Assembly (NCBI GenBank): GCA_947367855.1
Contig: CANBFE010000003.1
Coordinates: forward strand, 186,001-250,000
Reading direction: 5' to 3'
DNA from: an uncultured Lachnospiraceae bacterium
Lineage (GTDB): Bacteria; Bacillota; Clostridia; Lachnospirales; Lachnospiraceae
Length of the DNA stretch: 64,000 bases
Shown here: in pieces, positions 53,980 to 62,044 of the stretch
Numbering within the stretch: the first letter of the stretch is position 1
How the letters are laid out: each line of letters begins with the position of its first letter
Made by a program: the position numbers and the translations under genes
The notes under the pieces: generated by a model
What the model saw: only the letters and a program-made list of their open reading frames with translations
Told to the model about the DNA's origin: nothing
Databases searched by the model: none

Positions 53980-54040
53980 CGCCAAAGCTGAATTAAATCG
54001 TAAGCGTAAGCATAACAGTGAAAATCCCCATGTCTCGTCT

Positions 54041-54069
54041 TTGACAGGCGGCGGCAGGCATGGTATATT
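54041..54069 (+). promoter_or_regulatory. promoter of the small ORF and Uma2 gene
   Basis: TTGACA (54041-54046) and TATATT (54064-54069) are 17 bases apart, 55 bases before the small ORF. Confidence 0.7.
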
Positions 54070-54124
54070 AATATCAGAACTAAACTCCAAACCACATACA
54101 AGGACCGGGAAGGGAAGTGCTGCG

Positions 54125-54265
54125 ATGAAACCAACATTGGCACAAGAAAGATTCCATACCATCGACGATATTTACAAATTTCCGAAAACTGAAGCTGTAG
54201 TCCGGCCGCAGTCACCTCAACCTGCTGCCAGGGGACGAGCCGCTCTCATGTATCTGACCAAATAA
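54125..54265 (+). CDS. 46-residue ORF, possible remnant of a second Uma2 gene
   Basis: The ATG has GGGAAGGGAAG upstream and a strong promoter, so it may be expressed. Residues ERFHTIDDIYKFPKTEAV resemble the YTIDDIYxLPxGxRAELI start of one Uma2 subfamily, but the frame ends soon after with a proline- and arginine-rich tail. It may be a relic N-terminus or an independent small protein. The intact Uma2 gene begins 40 bases later. Confidence 0.4.
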   Translation: MKPTLAQERFHTIDDIYKFPKTEAVVRPQSPQPAARGRAALMYLTK

Positions 54266-54305
54266 TCTAATAAAGCAATTTAAAATGAATGGAAAGGCGA
54301 AAAAT

Positions 54306-54869
54306 ATGAATGGAAACTTGGCGTACCAGGAAGAACCCAAAAAGGAACTGCTGAACGGGAAAATTGTCATGATGGCCGGCGCATCGGTGAATCACAACAG
54401 AGTGGTAGGAAATATTTATTACAGTTTCCGCAGCTATCTGAAAGGAAAAAAGTGCGAAGCCTTCAGCGACGGAGTAGATGTCTATCTCACGGATGCTGAC
54501 CGCGTCATTCCGGACGCAATGATTATCTGCAATAAAAATATAGTCAAAGCGGATGGCATACACGGCGCGCCAGATCTGATTGTAGAAGTTCTGTCGCCCA
54601 GTACCGCAAAGAATGATAAGGGGTACAAAAAGGATCTGTATGAACAATCAGGAGTAAAAGAATACTGGATTGTTGATCCGGCCATGCGTTCCATCGAAGC
54701 CTATCTTTTAGAAAACGGCAGATACATCCTGAAAGACTTTTACGGCTTATTTCCGGATAATCTGGGACTGACAGAAAAGGAAAAGGCTGAAAGCAAAAAA
54801 GAGATACCGATCTCGCTCTATGGTGATTTTAGTATCCCTCTGGAAGAAATATTTCAGGATTTATTCTGA
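54306..54869 (+). CDS. Uma2 family protein (DUF820, PD-(D/E)xK nuclease fold)
   Basis: A 187-residue protein. LNGKIVMMAGASVNHNRVVGNIYYSFRSYL, the acidic VIPDAMIICN, APDLIVEVLSPSTAKNDKGYKKDLYEQSGVKEYWIVDP match Uma2 proteins. The E-x-LSPST...K residues fit the nuclease core. The function is unknown; the family expands in cyanobacteria and occurs sporadically in Clostridia. ATG 54306 has GGAAAGG eight bases before; the in-frame ATG at 54285 does not. Confidence 0.82.
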   Translation: MNGNLAYQEEPKKELLNGKIVMMAGASVNHNRVVGNIYYSFRSYLKGKKCEAFSDGVDVYLTDADRVIPDAMIICNKNIVKADGIHGAPDLIVEVLSPSTAKNDKGYKKDLYEQSGVKEYWIVDPAMRSIEAYLLENGRYILKDFYGLFPDNLGLTEKEKAESKKEIPISLYGDFSIPLEEIFQDLF

Positions 54870-54892
54870 CGCAGACAGGAATCCTGCCCGGA

Positions 54893-55699
54893 TCATCGGC
54901 ATGACCCAGGTTTTGCCTGAGCCTGCAGACGTTTCATGCAGATCCAGTAATTCCTCTCCGCCACATGCTTTGCCGTTTCGATTCGCCGGGCGATATCGCC
55001 GGATGCCAATGTCCAGTCCGACCGGACACATCCAAGGCGCAGGCAGCGCTCCGCCTCCCTGACCGTTTCCGGGGAGGCGCCTTCTTTGCAGAGTCTGTCT
55101 AAAGTTTTTTCTGTCAGGCTGTCGTAGTCCTGATGATGAAATGTCCCTGTGTCCGGATCATATTCCAGTTCGAAAATGTGTTTTTCTCCGCCATTCGGCA
55201 GAAAACAGGTATCTTCGGAAGATTCCGTTACATGCAGATAATACAGCGAGGCTCCTCTGCCGTTCTCCTTTTTTCGCAGAATCCGGCCCAAACGCTGAAT
55301 CCGCTGCCGCTGTGTGGAAGTTCCGGACAGAATAATGCCCACAGAGGCATCTGGCACATCCAGGCCCTCATCTACCGCCTTGCATGCAATCAAAATCCGC
55401 AGTTCTCCGTGGCGGAAACGTTCCAGAACATTCCGGTTGGCCTGCTGTCCCATTTGGGAATGATACCGCCCGGTTTTTCCCGGATATCGTTCCTGAAGAA
55501 GCCGATACAGCTCCTCCGACTGGGCAATGCGTTCCCCGAAAATCAGGATTTTTCCCCCGGGGTCCAGTCTTTCGATGAGGTCTGCGGCGCAGAGCGTCCT
55601 GGACCGGGCCTGACAGACCAGACTTTTTCTCTTATAAGACAGCCCCATATATTGGGATGCGGTTTTCGCAAGCTGCCCTTTCCGCTCGCCTGCTAACAT
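54893..55699 (-). pseudogene. DEAD/DEAH helicase, C-terminal half only
   Basis: About 268 codons that encode the second RecA domain of a superfamily 2 helicase: KILIFGERIAQSEELYRLL (motif IV region), ILIACKAVDEGLDVPDAS (motif V) and QRIQRLGRILRKKENG (motif VI). Walker A and DExH motifs are missing, and only 60 bases separate the frame start from a terminator, so the first half is deleted. It is most likely a non-functional remnant. The remaining C-terminal extension to the stop looks intact. Confidence 0.75.
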
Positions 55700-55758
55700 G
55701 GCCTATGTGAAAAAATCCGTCCAGGAGTTGAAAGCCGGGAGATGAATGATCTAAAACC

Positions 55759-55790
55759 AATCCCCGCCAATAGCAAAGGCGGGGATTTAT
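55759..55790 (-). terminator. terminator after the MoxR-DUF58 operon
   Basis: AATCCCCGCC (55759-55768) pairs with GGCGGGGATT (55778-55787), a ten-base stem. On the minus strand it is followed by GGTTTT. It separates the operon from the helicase remnant. Confidence 0.75.
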
Positions 55791-55830
55791 TCTCATGAAA
55801 CCATCCGAAAAGAAAAATCCGGCTGCACAT

Positions 55831-57090
55831 TTACTTACAGGATTCCTTCATCCGTCTCACATCCGCCCCGGTCATCTCCCGGGCGGAATAGCGGGCCTGT
55901 TCATAGACCTGGGCCATTCCCCGGGTTTCCAGTTTCCTCTCCCACTCTGCCGCGGTATAAAGACCCAGACGGTTCCTGTCCTCTTCGGCCATCCGGGGCG
56001 CGGAGGACAGAAGCTTCTTTTTATATAGCCTGCGTATCCGTTCCTGGGGGGAAAGCGCCGCCAGGAAATTCGTCCTTTTCTTCTGGGTAATCCGCTCCAG
56101 TTCACATTTTTCCCGCAAGTCTACCGCATCTGCAGACTCTACATTCCGGGTCTTATGGAGGCGGAGATTTCTGTACTGCTGAATCAACTTAAACAGCTTT
56201 ACCAGTAAAATCAGCGCGCCTATGCAGATAACGGCTACCAGAGCCACTATGGCCACTGCCTCCAAAACCTTCCAGAGCCAGAATGGTTCTCCAGGCTCAG
56301 GCAGAGCCATGTCTCCCATATTGGACTGGGGCTGCTCTTTCACCATGGGAATCTCCGCCTCCTCTTCCGTGACGGAATGCCCGGAAAACAGAAAGCGCAG
56401 AAAACGAAGCAGCAGATTCTTCAGGGGCTGCAGAAGCCCTGACAGCCAGGCAAACTGCGCGCTGAAAAAGAGAATTCCCGCGCCCAGAATCGTATAAGCC
56501 AGTACCAGTCCCATGCCGGAGTGAAACATTTCCGCAGCAGGCAGATAACCTGCGCTGCTTTCGTTTACGGAAAGGAAGTGAAGATAATGCTCTATGTAAT
56601 ATACGATAAAATACAGGGCGATGCCTGCAATCAGGGAAAGAATATAGCAGTTATCCCAGTTCCTGATCTCCAGGTAATGGACGAGAAACACGGAAAACGC
56701 TCCCATGCCCACGCCTGCCGCCAGATGTATCCTGTTCGAAAACACTGTGTCATGCTTCAGCCGAAGCACATGGGAATACAACAGATAGCCCAGTGCGCAG
56801 AAGATGCAGACCACCTTTCCCACGGGAAAGCCTGCCGGAATCAACAGGGAAAGAGATACTGTCCCTAAATGCAGCAGTACAAAGGGAAAGAGACGCGTCA
56901 CTCGAATCCGAATGAGAAAAAAGCAGAAGGGAAACAGGCTGCACAATGCCCATGCCAGGAGCATGGAATTCCCCTCTCCCGTCAGATTCTGAGAAGCGCC
57001 TGCCACAAGCAGGGCCAGCGGATACAGCAGCCAGTGGTTCATCTGCTGAGTCAGGATTTCATTTACAAATCGGATTTTACCTATGTTCAT
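55831..57090 (-). CDS. membrane protein of the MoxR operon (transglutaminase-operon-associated, DUF4129-like)
   Basis: A 419-residue protein. About eight membrane helices fill residues 15-210, another lies near 285 (AVAIVALVAVICIGALILLVKLF), and a cytoplasmic C-terminal part ends in ERIRRLYKKKLL...NRLGLYTAAEWERKL, resembling DUF4129 tails. No transglutaminase catalytic triad is visible, unlike the full-length relatives in such operons. It is the last gene of an HTH-MoxR-DUF58 operon and is of unknown function. Confidence 0.65.
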   Translation of the reverse strand: MNIGKIRFVNEILTQQMNHWLLYPLALLVAGASQNLTGEGNSMLLAWALCSLFPFCFFLIRIRVTRLFPFVLLHLGTVSLSLLIPAGFPVGKVVCIFCALGYLLYSHVLRLKHDTVFSNRIHLAAGVGMGAFSVFLVHYLEIRNWDNCYILSLIAGIALYFIVYYIEHYLHFLSVNESSAGYLPAAEMFHSGMGLVLAYTILGAGILFFSAQFAWLSGLLQPLKNLLLRFLRFLFSGHSVTEEEAEIPMVKEQPQSNMGDMALPEPGEPFWLWKVLEAVAIVALVAVICIGALILLVKLFKLIQQYRNLRLHKTRNVESADAVDLREKCELERITQKKRTNFLAALSPQERIRRLYKKKLLSSAPRMAEEDRNRLGLYTAAEWERKLETRGMAQVYEQARYSAREMTGADVRRMKESCK

Positions 57091-57155
57091 TTCGACTCCT
57101 CTATCTTTACTGTCCGGTTCTCTCTTCTGCCCCGGAACCGGTCACTTTTGTCCCT

Positions 57156-58280
57156 TTATTCTTCAAAACGGACTACGTCGATATACTGCTCCAGGGCCGG
57201 CGGAAGCTCCGGGTCTCTGCCGGAAGAGGAAGGATAAAACCACAAAAAGGGATTTCCCGCATCCCGATACCGGGTCAGCAGTTCCACAAAGTCGTCATAT
57301 CGATTGGGCGCCACAAAATAGGTAAAGGATCCCTGGGCCTTCTGAAACAGCATTTCCTCAAAGATCTCCGGGAAATTTGCCGCGGGCTGCTCCACATCAA
57401 TTCTGGCAAGCCCCCTGTATACGGCATCCATCTGTCCCTGCCCTGCCTTGGGCGGAATGTTCAGAGGGCTGTGGGTGACGATGTCCACCCCATTGCCGTA
57501 ACAGGACACCTGAATGCCCTGCTGCAGAAAAATCTGACACAGGGAAGCTACGATCCGCAGGGTCATCTCTACGGCAGCATCCTTTTTCAGGATATTGTCG
57601 TCCTGTATGTTGAAGAAGATCCGCACGCTTTTCAGGGAGGTATAATTCCTCTGATTTACCTTCAGATCTCCTGTTTTGGCTGTGGCTTTCCAGTTGATGC
57701 TGCGCATATCGTCATAGGGCTGGTATTCCCGGATACCCCGGTATTCAAAAGGGTCTTCCAGGAGGTGGCGTCTGGACAGCATTTCTCCGTTCATCCTTAC
57801 CAGGGACTGCCGCAGTCTCGCCGCGTCATAGGGCCTGGGATACACATACACTTCCGTTTTTACCGGCCTGTCCGTCACAAGCTGGCCCAGAAAAAACAGA
57901 TCCGAAGCCACCAGGCTGATCTCGTCAATGGTATAATATCCCCGTCGTCCGCCCTGAAATTTCAAAGTACGGGTTACCCGCTCTCCTCCGCCGATGCGGA
58001 ATACATCGTTGCGGTAGTACTGGTCCGTGGTGCGGGAGCCCTTCTCGTTTCCGAAGATCAGATGCCTGTCTGTCTTGAACTTTACCTTCAGCATGGACAG
58101 GGGCAGCCTCTTCCTGTTTTCAATGATTTCCTTCAGCTCACCCTGTTCCCCCTCAAAGACAGGCTCCTTTCCGAAACTCACAGAGACATACAGAGACTTT
58201 TCCCAGAGCTTCTCGTACAGGAGCTTCTGTAACCAGAGAAGAAGAAAACCGATGAGACCGATGCCTAATAACCGGATCAT
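57156..58280 (-). CDS. DUF58 domain-containing protein
   Basis: A 374-residue protein. An N-terminal membrane segment (IGLIGFLLLWLQKLLY) is followed by a beta-rich domain. The DUF58 signature FEYRGIREYQPYDDMRSINWKATAKTGDLKVNQ is complete near residues 176-208, and a von Willebrand A-like region follows. Such proteins pair with MoxR ATPases in complex assembly. It overlaps moxR by four bases. Confidence 0.9.
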   Translation of the reverse strand: MIRLLGIGLIGFLLLWLQKLLYEKLWEKSLYVSVSFGKEPVFEGEQGELKEIIENRKRLPLSMLKVKFKTDRHLIFGNEKGSRTTDQYYRNDVFRIGGGERVTRTLKFQGGRRGYYTIDEISLVASDLFFLGQLVTDRPVKTEVYVYPRPYDAARLRQSLVRMNGEMLSRRHLLEDPFEYRGIREYQPYDDMRSINWKATAKTGDLKVNQRNYTSLKSVRIFFNIQDDNILKKDAAVEMTLRIVASLCQIFLQQGIQVSCYGNGVDIVTHSPLNIPPKAGQGQMDAVYRGLARIDVEQPAANFPEIFEEMLFQKAQGSFTYFVAPNRYDDFVELLTRYRDAGNPFLWFYPSSSGRDPELPPALEQYIDVVRFEE

Positions 58281-59227
58281 CTGCCAAACTCCTCTGTGGG
58301 CACCGGGATCGATGCCAGAATATTTTCCATACGCTTCACCGTGCCCTCAGTGCCCCCGCAGCCATAGCCCAGCACGATCCGGTGGGCCAGTACAGGTATG
58401 GCCAGGGACCTGATGTCGTCCGGCGTCACATAATCCCTTCCCTCCAGATAAGCGTATGCTTTGGCGCAGCGAAGCAGGGCCAGGTTTCCTCTGGGACTGA
58501 CGCCCAGGATGATCTCCTCTCCCTTTCTGGTGGCTTCCACAATGTCCACCATATATTCCCGTACGCAGGGATGGACAAAAACCCCAGCCGCTTCCGTTCT
58601 GGCCTTTTCCAGATCCGCAAGGGTCAGGACGCTTTCCAGTTCCGCCAGGGGTTCTCGGTCCATATATTTGTCCAGAATGGCAAGCTCCTCTGCCCTGTCA
58701 GGCAGTCCCATGGAAAGCCGCATCATAAAGCGGTCCATCTGGGCTTCCGGCAGGGGAAAGGTACCGGTAGTCTCCACCGGATTCTGGGTGGCAATGACGA
58801 AAAAGGGCTTTCCGGGCACATAGCTTTCGCCGTCTATGGTAACCTGCCGCTCCTCCATACATTCCAGAAGTCCTGCCTGGGTCCTGGGAGTGGCGCGGTT
58901 GATCTCGTCCGCCAGAAGAATATTGGTAAAAACCGGGCCTTTGCGCAGCACAAATTCATTTTTCTGCCTGTCATATATATTCAGTCCCGTGATGTCGCTG
59001 GGCAGCAGATCCGGGGTAAACTGAATCCTGGCAAATTCAGCGCTGACGCTTTTGGCCAGTGTCTTCGCCAACTTGGTTTTGCCTGTGCCCGGCACGTCCT
59101 CCAGTAAGACATGTCCGTCCGCAAGCAGAGCCGTCACAAGGAGCCGGATGGTCTGTTCCTTTCCTACGATTACTTTTGCGATGTTGGAGGAGAGTCTGTC
59201 TCCAAACGCTTTTCCGTTGTTTTCCAT
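58277..59227 (-). CDS. MoxR family AAA+ ATPase
   Basis: A 316-residue AAA+ chaperone-like ATPase. Walker A is EDVPGTGKTKLAK near residue 38-50, Walker B is ILLADEINRA, and the family-specific RQVTIDGESYVPGKPFFVIATQNPVETTGTFPLPEAQMDRFMM and GVSPRGNLALLRCAKA follow. It is thought to act on a membrane or DUF58 partner. It is preceded by an HTH gene at 36 bases, so the two are probably transcribed together. Confidence 0.93.
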   Translation of the reverse strand: MENNGKAFGDRLSSNIAKVIVGKEQTIRLLVTALLADGHVLLEDVPGTGKTKLAKTLAKSVSAEFARIQFTPDLLPSDITGLNIYDRQKNEFVLRKGPVFTNILLADEINRATPRTQAGLLECMEERQVTIDGESYVPGKPFFVIATQNPVETTGTFPLPEAQMDRFMMRLSMGLPDRAEELAILDKYMDREPLAELESVLTLADLEKARTEAAGVFVHPCVREYMVDIVEATRKGEEIILGVSPRGNLALLRCAKAYAYLEGRDYVTPDDIRSLAIPVLAHRIVLGYGCGGTEGTVKRMENILASIPVPTEEFGR

Positions 59228-59263
59228 TTTCTGTGTGTTCCTTTCTATTATTTTCAGATTACG

Positions 59264-59482
59264 TCACTGCGCATCGGCTTCCTCATCTGTAAATTCCATG
59301 ATATCTCCTATGTTGCACTCCAATGTTCTGCAGATCTTCTGCAGGCTTTCCAACGAAACGGTTTCGCCCTTTCCCATTTTTGCCAAAACATTAAAGCTGA
59401 TTCCCGCCATATCTTTCAATTCTGTCCGATTCATTTTTTTGTCTATCAAAAGCTTCCATAATCTATCATAACATACAGACAT
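59264..59482 (-). CDS. XRE-family HTH regulator
   Basis: A 72-residue Cro/CI-type regulator. KKMNRTELKDMAGISFNVLAKMGKGETVSLESLQKICRTLECNIGDIMEF is a complete five-helix HTH domain with nothing attached. It sits at the head of the MoxR operon with a promoter and a palindrome just upstream, so it probably regulates its own transcription. GGGAG lies seven bases before the ATG. Confidence 0.9.
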   Translation of the reverse strand: MSVCYDRLWKLLIDKKMNRTELKDMAGISFNVLAKMGKGETVSLESLQKICRTLECNIGDIMEFTDEEADAQ

Positions 59483-59525
59483 TTCGATTCTCCCAACAGC
59501 TCTCTATTTATTGTAGTCTGACAGC

Positions 59526-59554
59526 AGTATACCGCACATTTGATAATATGTCAA
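59526..59554 (-). promoter_or_regulatory. promoter of the HTH-MoxR operon
   Basis: On the minus strand TTGACA (59549-59554) and TATACT (59526-59531) are 17 bases apart, about 45 bases from the start codon. Confidence 0.75.
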
Positions 59555-59560
59555 GATAAT

Positions 59561-59576
59561 CTCACGAAAATGTGAG
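59561..59576. promoter_or_regulatory. palindrome, candidate operator of the HTH regulator
   Basis: CTCAC (59561-59565) and GTGAG (59572-59576) form an inverted repeat with a six-base AT-rich spacer. It lies six bases upstream of the -35 element, a position that suits a regulator. Confidence 0.45.
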
Positions 59577-59597
59577 AAAGTGTCGAACGTATATTCT

Positions 59598-59646
59598 GTC
59601 AAAAAAGCCCTTTGACATGAGTTGCTTTACTCACGGCAAAGGGCTT
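59598..59646 (-). terminator. terminator downstream of the ABC ATPase remnant
   Basis: AAGCCCTTTG (59605-59614) pairs with CAAAGGGCTT (59637-59646), with an inner TGAGT/ACTCA pair. Read on the minus strand it is followed by six T. Confidence 0.75.
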
Positions 59647-59711
59647 GGCTGATTCTCGGATTCTTCCGGTCTGATATAAGTTTTACAAAACAGAGGTTAC
59701 AACAGGTCCGT

Positions 59712-59882
59712 TTACAACAATTTTCCACCATCTATAATAAGTACTTGATTTGCCATATTCTTAATATCTTTGGAATGCGTTACTATAATCACACATTTTT
59801 GATATTCATTCGCCAGATGCCGGAAAATATTCATGATATTCTTTTTATTCTCATCGTCCAGATTGCCCGTAGGCTCATCAGT
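59712..59882 (-). pseudogene. 3' remnant of an ABC transporter ATP-binding gene (MacB/LolD type)
   Basis: About 56 codons encode DEPTGNLDDENKKNIMNIF...VIIVTHSKDIKN...VLIIDGGKLL, the Walker B, H-loop and end of an exporter-type ATPase. Walker A and signature are absent. The upstream bases ATTTTACTGATGAG resemble the usual ILADE codons with one base missing, so the homologous segment may reach about 59905 with a frameshift. The element beginning to the right probably removed or separated the 5' part. Confidence 0.8.
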
Positions 59883-60124
59883 AAAATGTACCCCGTCCCC
59901 GCAATCCCTTGTAAACACTGGCTTTAACGGCATACAAAAGTGTGTATAGTGTTCTGTTTTTCCTGTCGTTTGCCGTAAAAAAAGCATGACCGCAGCCATA
60001 CTTCGACATTTTCCTGTATCTTCATTATATATGTGTGTTCCTATCCCGCACCGGTGAGCCGGTCATCCGGCACATGCTTTCATGCAGGATATGTACTCAA
60101 AATTTCTTTGCCAACGACCAACAG

Positions 60125-60142
60125 GCATACTTTTTTGTATGC
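60125..60142. repeat. short inverted repeat in the element end
   Basis: GCATAC (60125-60130) and GTATGC (60137-60142) flank T6, and ACAG/CTGT extend the stem with a bulge. GGCATACAAAAG at 59929-59940 repeats the same bases in the end region. It may belong to the element's end or be a hairpin after the tnpC-like gene. Confidence 0.45.
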
Positions 60143-60174
60143 TAGCTGTCGGTTCTTTACCCTTAAGGGCTATA

Positions 60175-60558
60175 TTACAGTTTCCGGAGCAGTTCCCTGT
60201 TCTTCCGGTCCAACGCCTTTTTCAGCTTTTCATTCTCCTGCCGCAGGGCATCCATTTCCTGCTGCATCGCTCTGGCCTGTTTCTGCAGGGACAGTATCTC
60301 GTTGTTCATCGCCATGTCGAGTATGTTCTTCCTCGGATGGCTCATGCCGCCCTGCTGCTCCTGCACCTTATCGAGTGTCTGACGCACCAATGGGTTCTTG
60401 TAAAAAAAGCCTCTCGAAAGCCCTGTTTTTTCCATCAGCTTTGGGACTGTGACCTTTTCCCCCTCATCCATCATTTCAAAGATAGCTTTCCTCGCCCTAT
60501 CTACCTTCTCATCGCTGGACTTCCGGTTACATTTCAGCATCTTCTCGTATTTGTTCAT
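60175..60558 (-). CDS. tnpC: TnpC-like transposition protein (DUF6262)
   Basis: A 127-residue protein. The N-terminal part has a small HTH-like region (KVTVPKLMEKTGLSRGFFYKNPLVRQTLDKV) and the C-terminal part is a coiled coil (LSLQKQARAMQQEMDALRQENEKLKKALDRK). This matches TnpC of Tn554, an accessory protein that affects orientation and frequency of transposition. It overlaps the preceding recombinase gene by 32 bases. Confidence 0.8.
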   Translation of the reverse strand: MNKYEKMLKCNRKSSDEKVDRARKAIFEMMDEGEKVTVPKLMEKTGLSRGFFYKNPLVRQTLDKVQEQQGGMSHPRKNILDMAMNNEILSLQKQARAMQQEMDALRQENEKLKKALDRKNRELLRKL

Positions 60559-62044
60559 ATTCTTCCTCCCATCCGTCCAGATTCTGTAGGATTATCTCCG
60601 ACAGCATGTTCCTGACCTCCCGTGTCTCATCGGCCAGCGTCTGGTTGCTCATCTTTCTGTAATATTTCACATTCTGGACACTGCTGTGCCCCAGCAGTTT
60701 GGCGATGGTGAAATCGTCCAGATGCATCTCTGTCAGCTTTGCGCCATAGTAGTGCCGGAACATATGGCTCCCAAAACCGAACAGCCTGCCATTGTCATCC
60801 CGTAGGTCTTCCTTGTGGATCATCTCCACCACTTTGTTCTGCAGCCTATTGTATGGCAGGGGGTTCTCCGGGTTCTTATCATCCACAAAGATGAATCTTG
60901 TCGGACCGTGCCGTTCCTCCGTATAGGCTATCGCCCTGCGAATCAGATCCGCCAAATCGCGGCTCACTGGTTTCTCGAAAGTCTTGGTCTTCATCTGCCG
61001 TATCCGTATAATCGTCTCCCCACCGTATTCGTACAGGCAGTCCGTCTGGAGTGTCAGTGTGTCGGAAATCCGGGTGCCAAGCATCTGGTGTATGACCATC
61101 GCCCTGGCAATCTGCTCGTCCAACTTTACGATCCCCGCATTCAGCCTTTTCAGTTCCTCATCGGAGTATACCTTGAATTCCGGCTGCCGGGCAGGAGGGA
61201 TGTCCCGGTTCAGAAAGAGCATTTCCAGGTTCGCGTAGTCGCATGCCTTGCCGATGCTCTCCAGGATGGAGCGGAGCCTGTTCAGGTCTGCATGGAAGCT
61301 CTTGGGCTCCGTATCCTCCGTTTTCAGGTAGGTCAGGTATTCCTCCAGGACTTCCCTGCTGATGTCCCGGCAGGACTGCACCCCTTTCTGCCTGTCTGCC
61401 AGATATCCGGTCAGGCGGCGCATTGCCGTCATCTCCTTCTGTACGCAGGCAATCGCTTCTTTCTGGAGGTTCAAATATATCCCCCTTTTGAGTTCTTCCC
61501 GTACTGCAGGTTGTGGTATCCTTGTGAAATTGACCGTCCTATAATTCTTTATAGGGTTTGCCTTGAACTGGATGTCTAGCCGGTCCAGTTCCCATATGTC
61601 CCTGTCGGTCTTCTTTTCCTCTGCCTCCCCCTGTCCGACAAATTCCAGTATCCCGACAAAGTAATTGATGAGCCCGCTCCTGCCCACCCCCGTGTTCCCG
61701 TATACACCATGTTTCTCGATGGTCAGCGGGATTCCCTCCGACATCATCCAGCCCTTGAGCTGGCGCAGCCACGTCTGCGTGTCACGGTTTTTGAGGCTTT
61801 CCACCCGTTTTGCCCTCTTTTGCAGGAAACAGCATATTTTTTTGTAATGCTGCATTTCCCCATAGACCGTCATCATCGACACGCTGCCTGCCCTATGCAG
61901 GATGAATGCGGCAAGTTCTTCCCGTATCTTCCCCGCTGGCACTGCGCTCAGGTCATAGTATGGGTTTTTCCCCATCCGTTTCTGTTGGATGTCCGTTGCC
62001 GTCCTGTAGCCATCCAGTTCTTTCAGGAATATCTTGTCCTCCAT
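60527..62044 (-). CDS. tyrosine recombinase, third gene of the element
   Basis: A 505-residue recombinase. Catalytic residues are in LGTRISDTLTLQ (Arg), HMFRHYYG (His-x-x-Arg), LGHSSVQNVKYYRK (His and Tyr). Minus-strand ATG 62044 follows AGGGGCGG; this start lies inside the tnpB-like frame, giving a 92-base overlap. A GTG two codons earlier and an ATG at 61981 are alternatives. Canonical Tn554 has only two recombinases before tnpC, so this gene is the extra member. Confidence 0.88.
   Translation of the reverse strand: MEDKIFLKELDGYRTATDIQQKRMGKNPYYDLSAVPAGKIREELAAFILHRAGSVSMMTVYGEMQHYKKICCFLQKRAKRVESLKNRDTQTWLRQLKGWMMSEGIPLTIEKHGVYGNTGVGRSGLINYFVGILEFVGQGEAEEKKTDRDIWELDRLDIQFKANPIKNYRTVNFTRIPQPAVREELKRGIYLNLQKEAIACVQKEMTAMRRLTGYLADRQKGVQSCRDISREVLEEYLTYLKTEDTEPKSFHADLNRLRSILESIGKACDYANLEMLFLNRDIPPARQPEFKVYSDEELKRLNAGIVKLDEQIARAMVIHQMLGTRISDTLTLQTDCLYEYGGETIIRIRQMKTKTFEKPVSRDLADLIRRAIAYTEERHGPTRFIFVDDKNPENPLPYNRLQNKVVEMIHKEDLRDDNGRLFGFGSHMFRHYYGAKLTEMHLDDFTIAKLLGHSSVQNVKYYRKMSNQTLADETREVRNMLSEIILQNLDGWEEEYEQIREDAEM

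Noticed and set aside
60059..60110. Small hairpins (GCCGG/CCGGC and CATG/CATG) as a CRISPR-like or attachment repeat.
   Set aside because: They occur once each, with no regular spacing or repeated unit.
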